64,000 nucleotides of DNA from NCBI GenBank assembly GCA_946186495.1, contig CAMHNQ010000009.1, positions 1-64,000 of the forward strand, given 5' to 3'. The stretch is from an uncultured Bacteroidales bacterium (GTDB lineage: Bacteria; Bacteroidota; Bacteroidia; Bacteroidales; WCHB1-69). Under the pieces are notes generated by a model, which saw only the letters and a program-made list of their open reading frames with translations, did no database searches and was not told the DNA's origin. Each line of letters starts with the position of its first letter. Within the stretch, counting starts at the first letter, position 1. This document shows, in pieces, positions 24,908-34,056 of this stretch. The translations under genes and the position numbers were made by a program.

Positions 24908-25555
24908 ATGAGTATAATGCAATGGTTGGCAATTGCCGCGACGGTTTATTGCTTTGTTAGTCTTTTCATTCATTTCGTCAAGATTGTACGCCTTGGAGCC
25001 CCAAAGGACAAGTCGGAACCCAGCGGCAGCGTGAAGGAAGGCGTAATTTACTCCAACACCCGCGCCATGATGCCCACCGAAAAGGAATCGGCATATCTGC
25101 ATCTGCCGTCATACGCCGTGGGCATCCTGTTCCACATCGGCATTTTCTGCTGCCTGCTCTTTTTCGTACTTTCCTTTTTCCCTTTCTTCAACCGCTGGCT
25201 AAGCAGTGGCGGCATGTGGCATTACCTCCTCGCCATCCCGGCAGCCATAGGGGCTGTGTGCGGCATTCTGCTTTTTTTCAGAAGACTGGTTTCCAAGGAT
25301 TTGAAGGTGCTTTCCATGCCGGATGACTTCATCTCTACCTGTTTAGTGGCGTTTTTTCAGTTAATGACAACGCTATACCTGCTCTTCCCTGCAGCAAAGG
25401 CCGTAACCACATTATATTATATAAGCAGCATTCTGTTGCTCCTGTACATGCCGTTGGGCAAGCTACGCCACGTGGTCTATTTCTTCGCCGCGCGGTATCA
25501 CCTCGGCTTCTTCTACGGATGGCGGAATGTGTGGCCGAAAAGGGAAAAAGAATAG
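24908..25555 (+). CDS. DsrM/NarI-like cytochrome b-type membrane protein
   Basis: 215 residues from ATG 24908 (an in-frame TTG lies two codons upstream). Five or so hydrophobic segments. The HLPSYAVGILFHIG stretch has two His 11 apart, like the haem-ligand pair in NarI and DsrM, and the C-terminus KLRHVVYFFAARYHLGFFYGWRNVWP matches the conserved FxxRxxxGxxxGWRxVWP end of these proteins. The position 18 residues before the C-terminal His, a ligand in NarI, is Tyr, so one haem may be missing or bound differently. It lies after dsrC and probably delivers quinol electrons to a DsrK-type subunit; inferred. Confidence 0.75.
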   Translation: MSIMQWLAIAATVYCFVSLFIHFVKIVRLGAPKDKSEPSGSVKEGVIYSNTRAMMPTEKESAYLHLPSYAVGILFHIGIFCCLLFFVLSFFPFFNRWLSSGGMWHYLLAIPAAIGAVCGILLFFRRLVSKDLKVLSMPDDFISTCLVAFFQLMTTLYLLFPAAKAVTTLYYISSILLLLYMPLGKLRHVVYFFAARYHLGFFYGWRNVWPKREKE

Positions 25556-25616
25556 AATTTCAGCAAAAAATTCAGCTTTAAAGTTGCATTTGTAAATTGA
25601 ATTCGACAAAAACATT

Positions 25617-27023
25617 ATGAAACTTGATTTTTTAGGCGCGACCGAAGAGGTCACCGGCAGCAAATTCCTGCTGACCACCAAAGACGGAATAAAAATACTG
25701 TTGGACTGCGGCATGTACCAAGGCAAGGGTTTGGAGACCGATGCCATGAACCGCGACCTGGGTTTCGACCCGACCCAAATCGACATCGTGCTGCTCTCGC
25801 ATGCGCATATCGACCACGCCGGGTTGATACCATATATATATAAGCTGGGATTCCGGGGCAAGGTGTTCTGCACCCCCGCCACCCGCGACCTGTGCGCCAT
25901 CATGCTGGCCGACTCGGGCAGAATCCAGGAGGCCGATGCCCGGCAGTTCAACAAGAAGAAGGAACGCGTGGGCAAGACTCCCATCGAGCCTATCTACAAC
26001 GAGAAAGACGCCGTGGAATGCATGAGACTGTTCATCAGCATCCCGCGCGGCCTGCACTTCAACATCACCCCCACTGTGGCCATCGACTTCATCGACAGCG
26101 GCCACATGCTCGGCAGCAGTGCCATCTACCTGACCTTCAAGGAGGGACGCAAGACGCGCACGCTCTGCTACACCGGCGACGTGGGCCGTTACGACAAGCG
26201 CATCCTCCCCGATCCGGAACCGTTCCCCTATGCCGACTACATCATCACCGAATCCACCTACGGCGACCGCCTGCACTCCACCCTCGACGAGGCCGACAAG
26301 GAACTCATGCTCGTGGTGCGCGACGCCTGCGCGAAACGCAAGGGCAAGCTGCTCATCCCCTCCTTCGCCATCGGACGGACGCAGGAAATCGTCTATACCC
26401 TGCACCGGCACGAACTCGCCGGCGACCTCCCCGACATCGAGTGCTTCGTCGATAGCCCGTTAGCCTGCTCCGCCACCAACATCTTCCGCCTCCACGACGA
26501 CTGCTTCAACGAGGAAATGCGGGAGTTCATGGCCGCCACCAAGGATCCCTTCGGATTCGACAAGCTCTCCTACGTGCGCACCATCGACGACTCCAAGGCC
26601 CTGAACGAGCACAACCGTCCCTGCATCATCATCTCCGCCTCCGGCATGATGGAGGCCGGGCGCATCAAGCACCACTTAGCCAACAATATCGAGAACCCGA
26701 AGACCACCATCCTTTGCGTGGGCTACTGCGCCCCGACCACATTAGGCGCGAAAATCATGCGCGGCGACGAGAAGGTCTCCATCTTCGGCAACGAATACAA
26801 GGTCCGCGCCACGCTCGCCCGCATCGACGCCTACTCCGGCCACGCCGACTACAACGAGCTCATCCGCTACCTCTCCTGCCAAAAAGGCAACAAGAAACTG
26901 AAGAAAATCTTCATCGTCCACGGTGAAGACGACGCCCGCGTGGCCTACGCCAAACACCTCAAAGACGCAGGTTTCAAGCAGGCGTATGTGCCGAAGTTCC
27001 GGGAATCAATCGAATTATCGTAG
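25617..27023 (+). CDS. Beta-CASP metallo-beta-lactamase RNA nuclease-like protein
   Basis: 468 residues. The metallo-beta-lactamase motif is LSHAHIDHAG (about 61-70), with further ligands in DSGHMLGSS and YTGDVGRYD. The beta-CASP part has FAIGRTQEIVY and SASGMMEAGRIKHHL, then SGHADYNEL and VHGEDDARVAYAKHL. This is the YsgA/CPSF-73-like family annotated as MBL-fold RNA exonuclease or RNA specificity factor. It probably cuts RNA with two zinc ions in the cytoplasm. The nucleotide composition is more GC-rich than its neighbours, with strong codon bias. It stands between the DsrM-like gene and rfbD, with no clear operon partner. Confidence 0.9.
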   Translation: MKLDFLGATEEVTGSKFLLTTKDGIKILLDCGMYQGKGLETDAMNRDLGFDPTQIDIVLLSHAHIDHAGLIPYIYKLGFRGKVFCTPATRDLCAIMLADSGRIQEADARQFNKKKERVGKTPIEPIYNEKDAVECMRLFISIPRGLHFNITPTVAIDFIDSGHMLGSSAIYLTFKEGRKTRTLCYTGDVGRYDKRILPDPEPFPYADYIITESTYGDRLHSTLDEADKELMLVVRDACAKRKGKLLIPSFAIGRTQEIVYTLHRHELAGDLPDIECFVDSPLACSATNIFRLHDDCFNEEMREFMAATKDPFGFDKLSYVRTIDDSKALNEHNRPCIIISASGMMEAGRIKHHLANNIENPKTTILCVGYCAPTTLGAKIMRGDEKVSIFGNEYKVRATLARIDAYSGHADYNELIRYLSCQKGNKKLKKIFIVHGEDDARVAYAKHLKDAGFKQAYVPKFRESIELS

Positions 27024-27064
27024 AGACGCCATGCATTGCTTCTCTACCTTTACCAAATAGAAAA

Positions 27065-27931
27065 ATGAAACGACAAAACATTCTCGTCACCGGTGCCAAC
27101 GGGCAACTTGGAAGCTGCCTGCGCGATTTGGCGGCGGATTTTCAGGACAAATACAACTTTTATTATACAGATGTCGCGGAATTGGACATCACTGATGCAG
27201 AGGCTATTGAGAGATTCGTTATAGACAACGGCATCAACATCATCATCAACGCGGCGGCCTACACGGCGGTCGATAAGGCGGAGGATGACGAGGAAAACGC
27301 CTATCGGATTAACTGCACGGCGGTTGGGAATTTGGCGAAGGTTGCGAAAACGCACGGTCTCGCGCTGGTACACATCTCCACGGACTACGTCTTTTCGGGC
27401 GAATTGGCCACGCCTTACGTGGAAACAGACACGCCCGCGCCCAAGTCAGTGTATGGAAGGACGAAATTAGCCGGCGAGCGGGCGATTGTGGAGAGCGGAT
27501 GCCAGGCGGTCGTCATCCGGACTTCCTGGCTCTATTCCGAATACGGCAACAACTTCGTGAAGACGATGCTGCGGTTAGGGCGCGAAAAAGAGTCCATCCG
27601 GGTGGTTTGCGACCAGATCGGCGGCCCCACTTACGCCGGAGACCTGGCCAAGGCTGTTTTTCTGATGTTGGCGCATCTCCCTACGGCCGGGACGGCATTC
27701 TACCACTTCGCCAACGAGGGCGTCTGCAGCTGGTTCGACTTCGCGAAAGCCATCATGGAGATGGGTGGGTTAGACTGTCGCGTGGAGGCGATTCCGACAT
27801 CCGAATATCCCGCAAAAGCGCACCGTCCTGCCTTTTCTGCCTTCAATTTGGGCAAAACCAAAGGCACTATCAGAATGGACATACCTTACTGGAGGGATAG
27901 TTTGCGTATGATTATCAATAAGTTACAATAA
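27065..27931 (+). CDS. rfbD: dTDP-4-dehydrorhamnose reductase
   Basis: 288 residues of an extended SDR. Nucleotide-binding motif LVTGANGQLG at the start, then NAAAYTAVDKAEDD and the catalytic YGRTKLAGE (Tyr-x-x-x-Lys). It reduces dTDP-4-keto-L-rhamnose to dTDP-L-rhamnose for surface polysaccharide. The other rml genes are not adjacent. It lies 41 bases after the beta-CASP gene on the same strand. Confidence 0.93.
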   Translation: MKRQNILVTGANGQLGSCLRDLAADFQDKYNFYYTDVAELDITDAEAIERFVIDNGINIIINAAAYTAVDKAEDDEENAYRINCTAVGNLAKVAKTHGLALVHISTDYVFSGELATPYVETDTPAPKSVYGRTKLAGERAIVESGCQAVVIRTSWLYSEYGNNFVKTMLRLGREKESIRVVCDQIGGPTYAGDLAKAVFLMLAHLPTAGTAFYHFANEGVCSWFDFAKAIMEMGGLDCRVEAIPTSEYPAKAHRPAFSAFNLGKTKGTIRMDIPYWRDSLRMIINKLQ

Positions 27932-27976
27932 AAATAAAAAAAATTACTATAGGTGGTGTAGAATCAAAAAAAAATG

Positions 27977-27984
27977 TATTTTTG
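27977..27984 (+). promoter_or_regulatory. Promoter -7 element of the tRNA-Thr/tuf unit
   Basis: TATTTTTG followed by CGCACC lies 53 bases before the tRNA-Thr. The transcript would run tRNA-Thr, tuf, tRNA-Trp to the terminator at 29480-29508. Confidence 0.45.
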
Positions 27985-28036
27985 CGCACCTTATTTCTCC
28001 GATAAGGGAGACGTTCTTTATCTAGTAAAAAAATCA

Positions 28037-28108
28037 GCCGTTGTAGCTCAGTGGTAGAGTACATCCTTGGTAAGGATGGGGTCATGAGTTCAACTCTCAT
28101 CAACGGCT
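28037..28108 (+). tRNA. tRNA-Thr (GGT anticodon)
   Basis: Acceptor stem GCCGTTG (28037-28043) pairs with CAACGGC (28101-28107); discriminator T. D-arm AGCTCAGTGGTAGAGT, anticodon loop CTTGGTAAG with GGT, T-arm GAGTTCAACTC. No CCA is encoded. It precedes tuf, as in many Bacteroidetes. Confidence 0.93.
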
Positions 28109-28164
28109 CTTTTTTTTTTGAATGAACATAAGGATTAAAATTAAAAACATAAAATTTATAAAAA

Positions 28165-29352
28165 ATGGCAAAAGAAAAATTTGAACGTACTAAACCCCAC
28201 GTGAACGTGGGTACCATCGGTCACATTGACCACGGTAAAACTACTCTTACCGCCGCCATCACCACCGTGCTGGCTGAAAAAGGTCTCTCCGAACTCAGAT
28301 CTTTCGATTCTATCGACAACGCTCCTGAGGAAAAAGAGCGTGGTATCACCATCAACACTGCTCACATTGAGTACCAAACCGCTAACCGCCACTATGCACA
28401 CGTTGACTGTCCCGGTCACGCCGACTATGTGAAGAACATGGTTACGGGTGCTGCCCAGATGGACGGCGCTATCCTCGTTGTGGCTGCCACCGATGGTCCT
28501 ATGCCTCAAACCCGCGAGCACATCCTGCTGGCCAAGCAGGTCGGCGTGCCGAGAATGGTTGTCTTCATGAACAAGGTTGACTTGGTTGACGACCCCGAAC
28601 TTCTCGACCTCGTCGAAATGGAAATCCGCGACCTCCTCACTTTCTACGGCTTCGACGGCGACAACACCCCCGTCATCCGCGGTTCTGCCCTCGGCGGCCT
28701 GAACCTCGAGCCGAAGTGGGTTGAGAAGATCGTTGAACTCATGGACGCTGTTGACACTTGGATTCCGCTGCCTCCTCGTGATGTCGATAAAGACTTCCTC
28801 ATGCCTGTTGAGGACGTGTTCTCCATCACCGGCCGTGGTACCGTTGCCACCGGTCGTATCGAAACCGGTATCGTCCACACTGGCGATCCCGTCGATATCA
28901 TCGGTATGGGCGCTGAAAAACTGAAATCCGTTGTCACGGGTGTGGAAATGTTCCGCAAAATCCTCGATGATGGTGAAGCTGGTGATAACGTGGGTCTGTT
29001 GCTCCGCGGTATCGACAAGGACGAAATCCGTCGTGGTATGGTCATCGCAAAACCCGGTTCTATCCACCCGCACAAGAAATTCAAAGCTTCCGTGTACGTG
29101 TTGAAGAAAGAAGAAGGCGGCCGTCACACTCCGTTCGGCAACAACTATCGCCCGCAATTCTACTTCCGCACCACGGACGTCACTGGTGCCATCACCCTGC
29201 CTGCCGGCGTGGAAATGGTTATGCCTGGTGATAACATCGAAATCACGGTGGATCTGCTCTCTGAAATCGCTCTGAACCAAAACCTCCGTTTCGCTATCCG
29301 TGAAGGTGGCCGTACGGTCGGTGCTGGTCAGGTGACCGAAATCTTAGACTAA
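28165..29352 (+). CDS. tuf: Translation elongation factor Tu
   Basis: 395 residues. The GTPase brings aminoacyl-tRNA to the ribosome. Motifs: [10 protein letters not shown] (P-loop), [12 protein letters not shown] (switch I), [16 protein letters not shown] and SAL, then the two barrel domains ending [13 protein letters not shown]. Strong codon bias fits high expression. It is flanked by tRNA-Thr and tRNA-Trp. The secE-nusG-rplKAJL-rpoBC genes that usually follow are not here: a terminator ends the unit. Confidence 0.98.
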   Translation: MAKEKFERTKPHVNVGTIGHIDHGKTTLTAAITTVLAEKGLSELRSFDSIDNAPEEKERGITINTAHIEYQTANRHYAHVDCPGHADYVKNMVTGAAQMDGAILVVAATDGPMPQTREHILLAKQVGVPRMVVFMNKVDLVDDPELLDLVEMEIRDLLTFYGFDGDNTPVIRGSALGGLNLEPKWVEKIVELMDAVDTWIPLPPRDVDKDFLMPVEDVFSITGRGTVATGRIETGIVHTGDPVDIIGMGAEKLKSVVTGVEMFRKILDDGEAGDNVGLLLRGIDKDEIRRGMVIAKPGSIHPHKKFKASVYVLKKEEGGRHTPFGNNYRPQFYFRTTDVTGAITLPAGVEMVMPGDNIEITVDLLSEIALNQNLRFAIREGGRTVGAGQVTEILD

Positions 29353-29406
29353 GATTTTACCAAACACCAATAAGAATCGGGGTGCTCGTTTACACCCCGA
29401 TTTCAC

Positions 29407-29477
29407 AGGGGAATAGTTTAAGGGCAGAATAGTGGTCTCCAAAACCATTGATGGGAGTTCGAATCTCTCTTCCCCTG
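29407..29477 (+). tRNA. tRNA-Trp (CCA anticodon)
   Basis: Acceptor AGGGGAA (29407-29413) pairs with TTCCCCT (29470-29476); discriminator G as usual for Trp. The anticodon loop CTCCAAA holds CCA, and the T-arm GGAGTTCGAATCTCT is in place. It sits 54 bases after tuf. Confidence 0.93.
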
Positions 29478-29479
29478 CA

Positions 29480-29508
29480 AAAAGGCTCGGTTTCTAACCG
29501 GGCCTTTT
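29480..29508 (+). terminator. Terminator of the tuf/tRNA-Trp unit
   Basis: A 13-bp stem (29480-29492 with 29496-29508, one G.T pair) has a 3-base loop and ends in TTTT. It starts 3 bases after the tRNA. Confidence 0.75.
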
Positions 29509-29699
29509 CATTTATAACCCACCCCAACATCAGGTGAGAGCACACAAAATTGGGATCCACTACAATCTATTGGCAATATGCATTCGGAATTTATGTACCA
29601 TTACTCTGAAATTGTAAGGACACATCATGCAGCGGCAATTTCATTTGTCTGTGTGTATTAATAATTTGTGTACCTTTGCGCCCTTAAAATTCGAATAGA
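29509..29699 (+). other. Spacer with promoter of the nucleotide-sugar genes
   Basis: No gene seen. TACCTTTG (29673-29680, followed by CGCCC) is a -7 element about 20 bases before the next start codon; a possible TTG box lies 23 bases upstream, slightly farther than usual. No secE or nusG remnant was found. Confidence 0.4.
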
Positions 29700-30827
29700 A
29701 TGAAGCCGATACAAATGGTGGATCTGAAAGGCCAATATCTCCGCGCCAAAACCGAAATTGACGCCGCCATCCAACACGTATTGGAATCCGCTCATTTCAT
29801 TCAAGGCGAAAGTGTTGCCCTGTTCGAAAACAATCTATCGCAATACACGGGTTCAAAACATGTTATCAGCTGCGGGAACGGCACAGACGCCCTAATCGCC
29901 GCTCTGATGGCCATAGAAATCGGCCCTGGTGATGAAATCATCACCACACCTTTCACCTTCATCGCTACAGTTGAGGCCATCGTCCTGGTCGGCGCCAAAC
30001 CCGTCCTGGTGGATGTTGACGAAGAAACCTTCAACTTGAATCCCGCATTGTTGGAAAAAGCCCTCAGCCCGAACACTAAAGCAGTCATTCCCGTCCACCT
30101 ATTCGGACAATGTGCCGATATGTCGCCGATTCTGGAAATAGCAAAGGAACATCGACTGAAGGTGATTGAGGATGCCTGCCAAGCCATAGGGACAGAATAC
30201 ACCTTCCCCGACGGAACCGTCAAACAGGCCGGAACAATGGGCGATATAGGCTGCATCTCTTTCTTCCCTTCAAAAAACCTGGGCGGGTACGGCGACGGGG
30301 GCGCCCTGATGACCGATAACGATTTCTTGGCCAACAGACTCAAATCCATCTGCAGACACGGCTCCTCAGAACGATACAAACACGACCTCATCGGTTTTAA
30401 CTCACGCCTCGACACCATCCAGGCAGCCATACTGAATGTGAAACTCAATTACCTGAACGAATACATAAAGGCTCGGCAACAAGCCGCAAAATTCTACAAA
30501 TCTGAGCTGTGCAAACTGAATTGGTTGAAACTTCCATCCTCCGTCCCCTACTCTACCCACACCTGCCACCAATTCACTGTAAGAATATTAAATGGGAACC
30601 GTGACAAGCTGAAATCCTATTTGAAGGAAAAAGGAATCCCTTCCGCCGTCTATTACCCCTGTCCCGTCCACCTGCAGACAGCCTACAAATTTCTCAACCA
30701 TCGAGCAGGCGATTTCCCTGTATGCGAACAACTGAGCCAAGAAGTGCTGTCGCTGCCCATGCACACAGAACTCAGCACAGAACAGCTGCAATATATTTGC
30801 CAATCCATCGTTAACAGCCCGCTATGA
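29700..30827 (+). CDS. DegT/DnrJ/EryC1 sugar aminotransferase (WbpE-like)
   Basis: 375 residues of the PLP-dependent sugar aminotransferase family. The pattern includes SCGNGTDALIAALMA, the VIEDACQAIG motif and the PLP lysine in SFFPSKNLGGYGDGG. It probably aminates a keto-sugar nucleotide; the next gene is a WbpD-like N-acetyltransferase overlapping by 4 bases (ATGA), which points to UDP-2-acetamido-3-amino-glucuronate and so to a diacetamido sugar of O-antigen type. The dehydrogenase genes (WbpA/WbpB) are not in the window. Substrate is inferred. Confidence 0.88.
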   Translation: MKPIQMVDLKGQYLRAKTEIDAAIQHVLESAHFIQGESVALFENNLSQYTGSKHVISCGNGTDALIAALMAIEIGPGDEIITTPFTFIATVEAIVLVGAKPVLVDVDEETFNLNPALLEKALSPNTKAVIPVHLFGQCADMSPILEIAKEHRLKVIEDACQAIGTEYTFPDGTVKQAGTMGDIGCISFFPSKNLGGYGDGGALMTDNDFLANRLKSICRHGSSERYKHDLIGFNSRLDTIQAAILNVKLNYLNEYIKARQQAAKFYKSELCKLNWLKLPSSVPYSTHTCHQFTVRILNGNRDKLKSYLKEKGIPSAVYYPCPVHLQTAYKFLNHRAGDFPVCEQLSQEVLSLPMHTELSTEQLQYICQSIVNSPL

Positions 30828-31399
30828 AAGAGTTTTTTGCACACGAAACAGCAGTCTTGGACGAAGGATGCCAAATTGGAGAAAAGACCAAAATTTGGCA
30901 TTTCTGTCATGTGATGCCAGAAGCAGTTATCGGCCGAAATTGCGTTCTCGGCCAAAATGTGATGGTTGCCAATAGAGTCATCATAGGTGACAATGTCAAG
31001 ATACAAAACAACGTATCTATATATGAGGGGGTAATATGTGAAGATGACGTTTTCTTGGGCCCTTCTATGGTCTTCACAAACGTTATCAACCCGAGAGCAT
31101 TCATCGAGAGGAAACAGGAATTCCGTCAAACGCTCGTACGCCAAGGTGCCAGCATAGGAGCCAACGCCACTATTGTGTGCGGACATACCATCGGACGCTA
31201 CGCCCTCATAGGCGCAGGGGCGGTCGTGACACACGACGTACCCGACTATGCCTTGATCACAGGCACCCCCGGACGGCAAACTGGCTGGGTTAGCGAATAT
31301 GGTTGCCGACTGACATTCGATGCGGACGGCATTGCCACCTGTTCTAAAAGCGGACAAAAATACCTGTTAAAAAACAATGAGGCCAAAAGAATAGAGTGA
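30824..31399 (+). CDS. Left-handed beta-helix acetyltransferase (WbpD-like)
   Basis: 191 residues with hexapeptide repeats through about 15-160 (IGEKTKIWHFCHV, VIGRNCVLGQNV, IGDNVKIQNNVSIYEGV, ASIGANATIVCGHTIGRYALIGAGAVV). HFCHV and ERKQEFRQTLVRQGASIGANA are typical of WbpD-type enzymes, which acetylate the 3-amino group of UDP-2-acetamido-3-amino-glucuronate with acetyl-CoA. Translationally coupled to the aminotransferase. Confidence 0.88.
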   Translation: MKEFFAHETAVLDEGCQIGEKTKIWHFCHVMPEAVIGRNCVLGQNVMVANRVIIGDNVKIQNNVSIYEGVICEDDVFLGPSMVFTNVINPRAFIERKQEFRQTLVRQGASIGANATIVCGHTIGRYALIGAGAVVTHDVPDYALITGTPGRQTGWVSEYGCRLTFDADGIATCSKSGQKYLLKNNEAKRIE

Positions 31400-31400
31400 T

Positions 31401-33998
31401 ATGGGGAAGTTGATTCATATACTTCTGATTGTCTGCGCCTTTCTGATAGCAACCCCGAAAGCGCACGCCACCCACCAACGCGCGGGTGAAATCAGCTACA
31501 CCTATATCTCTGGGCTTACCTATGAGTTTACGATTACAACCTACACCTACACCCCAAGTCCTGCCGATAGACCCGAAATCGAAATTTGGTGGGGCGACGG
31601 AACCTCCACAATTGTGGGGCGCTCCGCGAAAATGAACATGGATAACAACATCAGCCTGAACATTTATGTCACACAGCATACTTTCACTGCCGCCGGCACT
31701 TTCCACGTCACATTTGAGGATCCTAACCGCAATGCCGGAATCGTGAATATCCCCAGTTCGGTTGAAATACCATTTTTTATCGAGACAATCCTTATAATCA
31801 ATCCTTTCATAGGAGGAAATTCGTCGCCCCAGCTTCTCAATCCACCCTTGGACAACGGATGCACCAACGTTCCATACTACCACAATCCAGGCGCTTTTGA
31901 CAATGATGGCGACAGCCTCTCCTTTAGCCTCATCAACTGCAGGGGGTACGAAGGTGAGGACATTCCCGGGTACTCCATGCCAGCAGCATCGCATTTTATT
32001 GAAATAGACCCAGTTACTGGAGATTTAACCTGGGATTCCCCCCTCATGGCCGGAGAATATAACATTGCCATCTTAATTGAAGAGTGGCGAAACGGAATAC
32101 TCATCGGAAGTATGGTTCGCGATATGCAAATCACGATCGCCCCTTGCAACAATGAACCTCCCGTAGTGGAAATTGACGACACCTGCGTAATTGCTGGCAG
32201 CCGTATAGACTTGCCGGTTCACGTATTTGACAACACTTCCACTCATGTACAACTCACTGCAACAGGGGAACCTATGCTACTTAGTGAATCCCCAGCACAA
32301 TTCTCGGAAATCAACGATAGCGTGCCTTATACAACCAACTTTGTCTGGGAAACCACTTGCAATCACATCAAGAAGAACCCATATGAGGTAATATTTAAGG
32401 CAAAAGACAATGGACCCCATGTAGAATTAGTTTCATTCAAGACCCTTCATATTCGGGTGATAGGACCAAAACCAAGAAATTTGGAAGCACGTCCTGAAGG
32501 CAATGTAATTCATCTAAATTGGCTGTCAGACTCATGTTCCAACGCAATCGGATATGACGTTTACCGAAGAAACGGCAAAGATGACTTCAAGCCCGATTCC
32601 TGTGAAACCGGTCTTCCCATAGAGGCAGGTTACCTAAAGATTGGAACCACCTATGATTGGGCAGACACCACGTTCACCGACGACGGGACCTCACAGCCAC
32701 TATATCATGGAAATGAATACTGTTACCGTGTGGTCGCTTTATTCCCAGACGGTTCAGAAAGTATTGTTTCCGATAAGGTGTGTGCCAATATCGCGAATGA
32801 CGCTCCGCTGATTATCAACACGGATGTTGCAATAACTAACCCAAACACCGGGACAATGCTCGTCCGTTGGTTGTTCCCGCCAGAAGTGGACTCCGCATCC
32901 TTTACGCCCCCTTATTATTTCCGATTGTCCAGAAAAACAAATTCTGACAACAACACCATTGTCTATACAGGCATTGCACCTGCCAATCTAACGGATACAA
33001 TTTCATATTTGGACCATGATTTGAATACGTCGGATTCCGACTACACTTATCATGTGGAATTCTTTAACGACGATACCCTTATTGAAAAATCAGACCCGTC
33101 AACATCCATATTCTTGTCCTCCACATCCGCTGACAAACGGCTGAGACTGCATTGGACCGATTTGCAACCATGGCAGAACGTGCGATTCAACGTGTTCCGA
33201 CTGAACGAAAGCACCTTGTTATGGGATTCTATCGCCACGGTTACAGAACCCTATTATACAGATTACAATCTCGAAAACGACAAAGAATACTGCTATTATG
33301 TTGAAGCGGAAGGTTATTATTGGATTCCTGACACAATAGGTCCCCTATACAATCGCTCTCAAATAGTTTGCGCAGAACCTTACGACAACGAGCCGCCTGA
33401 ACTGCCGGAGATTACAATTACGACCGACTGCCAGGACGTAGAATTCAGCTGGCTCTTCAGTTCCGACTCCGCCGCTGCAGACGCGTCGCATTACTACATC
33501 TTTTATAAGCCTACTTTAGAAAGCCCTTTCACTTGCATCGACTCGTTCGACAACAATGACATCTGCTATCCAACTCCATGCAACTATCACATTGGGGCCA
33601 GCGGATCCCAAGTGTTGGTCGGTTGCTATGCGATGCAGCTTTCAGACTTAAACCGGAATGTCACAAAGCTTACGGACTCAGTCTGTATTGATGTGTTCGA
33701 TTGCTTGGAATACCGTCTCCCAAATGTCTTCACCCCAAATGGTGACGGGATTAACGACCTGTTTTCGCCGTTTATGCCCTTTCAAGGGGTCGTCAAAGTG
33801 GAGATGGACATTTTCAATCGTTGGGGGAAGCGCGTGTTCCACACCATAGACCCTCAAATCTTATGGGACGGCACCGACGAAACCACGCATCTTCCCTCTT
33901 CGGAGGGTGTCTATTACTATGGATGCAAGTTATACGTGAACACGTTGGCTGGCGAGGTATTCTACCTTCTCAACGGATCGGTAACCCTGATACGATGA
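31401..33998 (+). CDS. Large secreted protein with T9SS type B (gliding-motility) C-terminal domain
   Basis: 865 residues. Signal peptide (MGKLIHILLIVCAFLIATPKAHA). Beta-sandwich regions follow: about 25-245 has PKD/cadherin-like AFDNDGDSLSFSLINCRG and DPVTGDLTWDSP; the middle has fibronectin III-like units (IHLNWLSDSCSNAIGYDVYR, and LRLHWTDLQPWQNVRFNVFR). The end, from LPNVFTPNGDGINDLF and IFNRWGKRVF to EGVYYYGCKLY, is the type B sorting domain, so the protein is exported by T9SS and probably stays on the surface or is released. It starts 1 base after the acetyltransferase stop. Function beyond adhesion or matrix is unknown. Confidence 0.88.
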   Translation: MGKLIHILLIVCAFLIATPKAHATHQRAGEISYTYISGLTYEFTITTYTYTPSPADRPEIEIWWGDGTSTIVGRSAKMNMDNNISLNIYVTQHTFTAAGTFHVTFEDPNRNAGIVNIPSSVEIPFFIETILIINPFIGGNSSPQLLNPPLDNGCTNVPYYHNPGAFDNDGDSLSFSLINCRGYEGEDIPGYSMPAASHFIEIDPVTGDLTWDSPLMAGEYNIAILIEEWRNGILIGSMVRDMQITIAPCNNEPPVVEIDDTCVIAGSRIDLPVHVFDNTSTHVQLTATGEPMLLSESPAQFSEINDSVPYTTNFVWETTCNHIKKNPYEVIFKAKDNGPHVELVSFKTLHIRVIGPKPRNLEARPEGNVIHLNWLSDSCSNAIGYDVYRRNGKDDFKPDSCETGLPIEAGYLKIGTTYDWADTTFTDDGTSQPLYHGNEYCYRVVALFPDGSESIVSDKVCANIANDAPLIINTDVAITNPNTGTMLVRWLFPPEVDSASFTPPYYFRLSRKTNSDNNTIVYTGIAPANLTDTISYLDHDLNTSDSDYTYHVEFFNDDTLIEKSDPSTSIFLSSTSADKRLRLHWTDLQPWQNVRFNVFRLNESTLLWDSIATVTEPYYTDYNLENDKEYCYYVEAEGYYWIPDTIGPLYNRSQIVCAEPYDNEPPELPEITITTDCQDVEFSWLFSSDSAAADASHYYIFYKPTLESPFTCIDSFDNNDICYPTPCNYHIGASGSQVLVGCYAMQLSDLNRNVTKLTDSVCIDVFDCLEYRLPNVFTPNGDGINDLFSPFMPFQGVVKVEMDIFNRWGKRVFHTIDPQILWDGTDETTHLPSSEGVYYYGCKLYVNTLAGEVFYLLNGSVTLIR

Positions 33999-34006
33999 AT
34001 GAACAA

Positions 34007-34040
34007 AAAAAGCGGACGCTCGGTTGAACGTCCGCTTTTT
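34007..34040. terminator. Two-way terminator between the T9SS gene and ackA
   Basis: AAAAAGCGGACG (34007-34018) pairs with 34029-34040 across a 10-base loop, giving T-runs on both strands. It sits between convergent genes. Confidence 0.8.
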
Positions 34041-34056
34041 ATATCAAAGTGTTAAC

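Noticed and set aside
28156..29280. 374-codon frame antisense to tuf
   Set aside because: Tuf is certain; the antisense frame results from its biased codon use.
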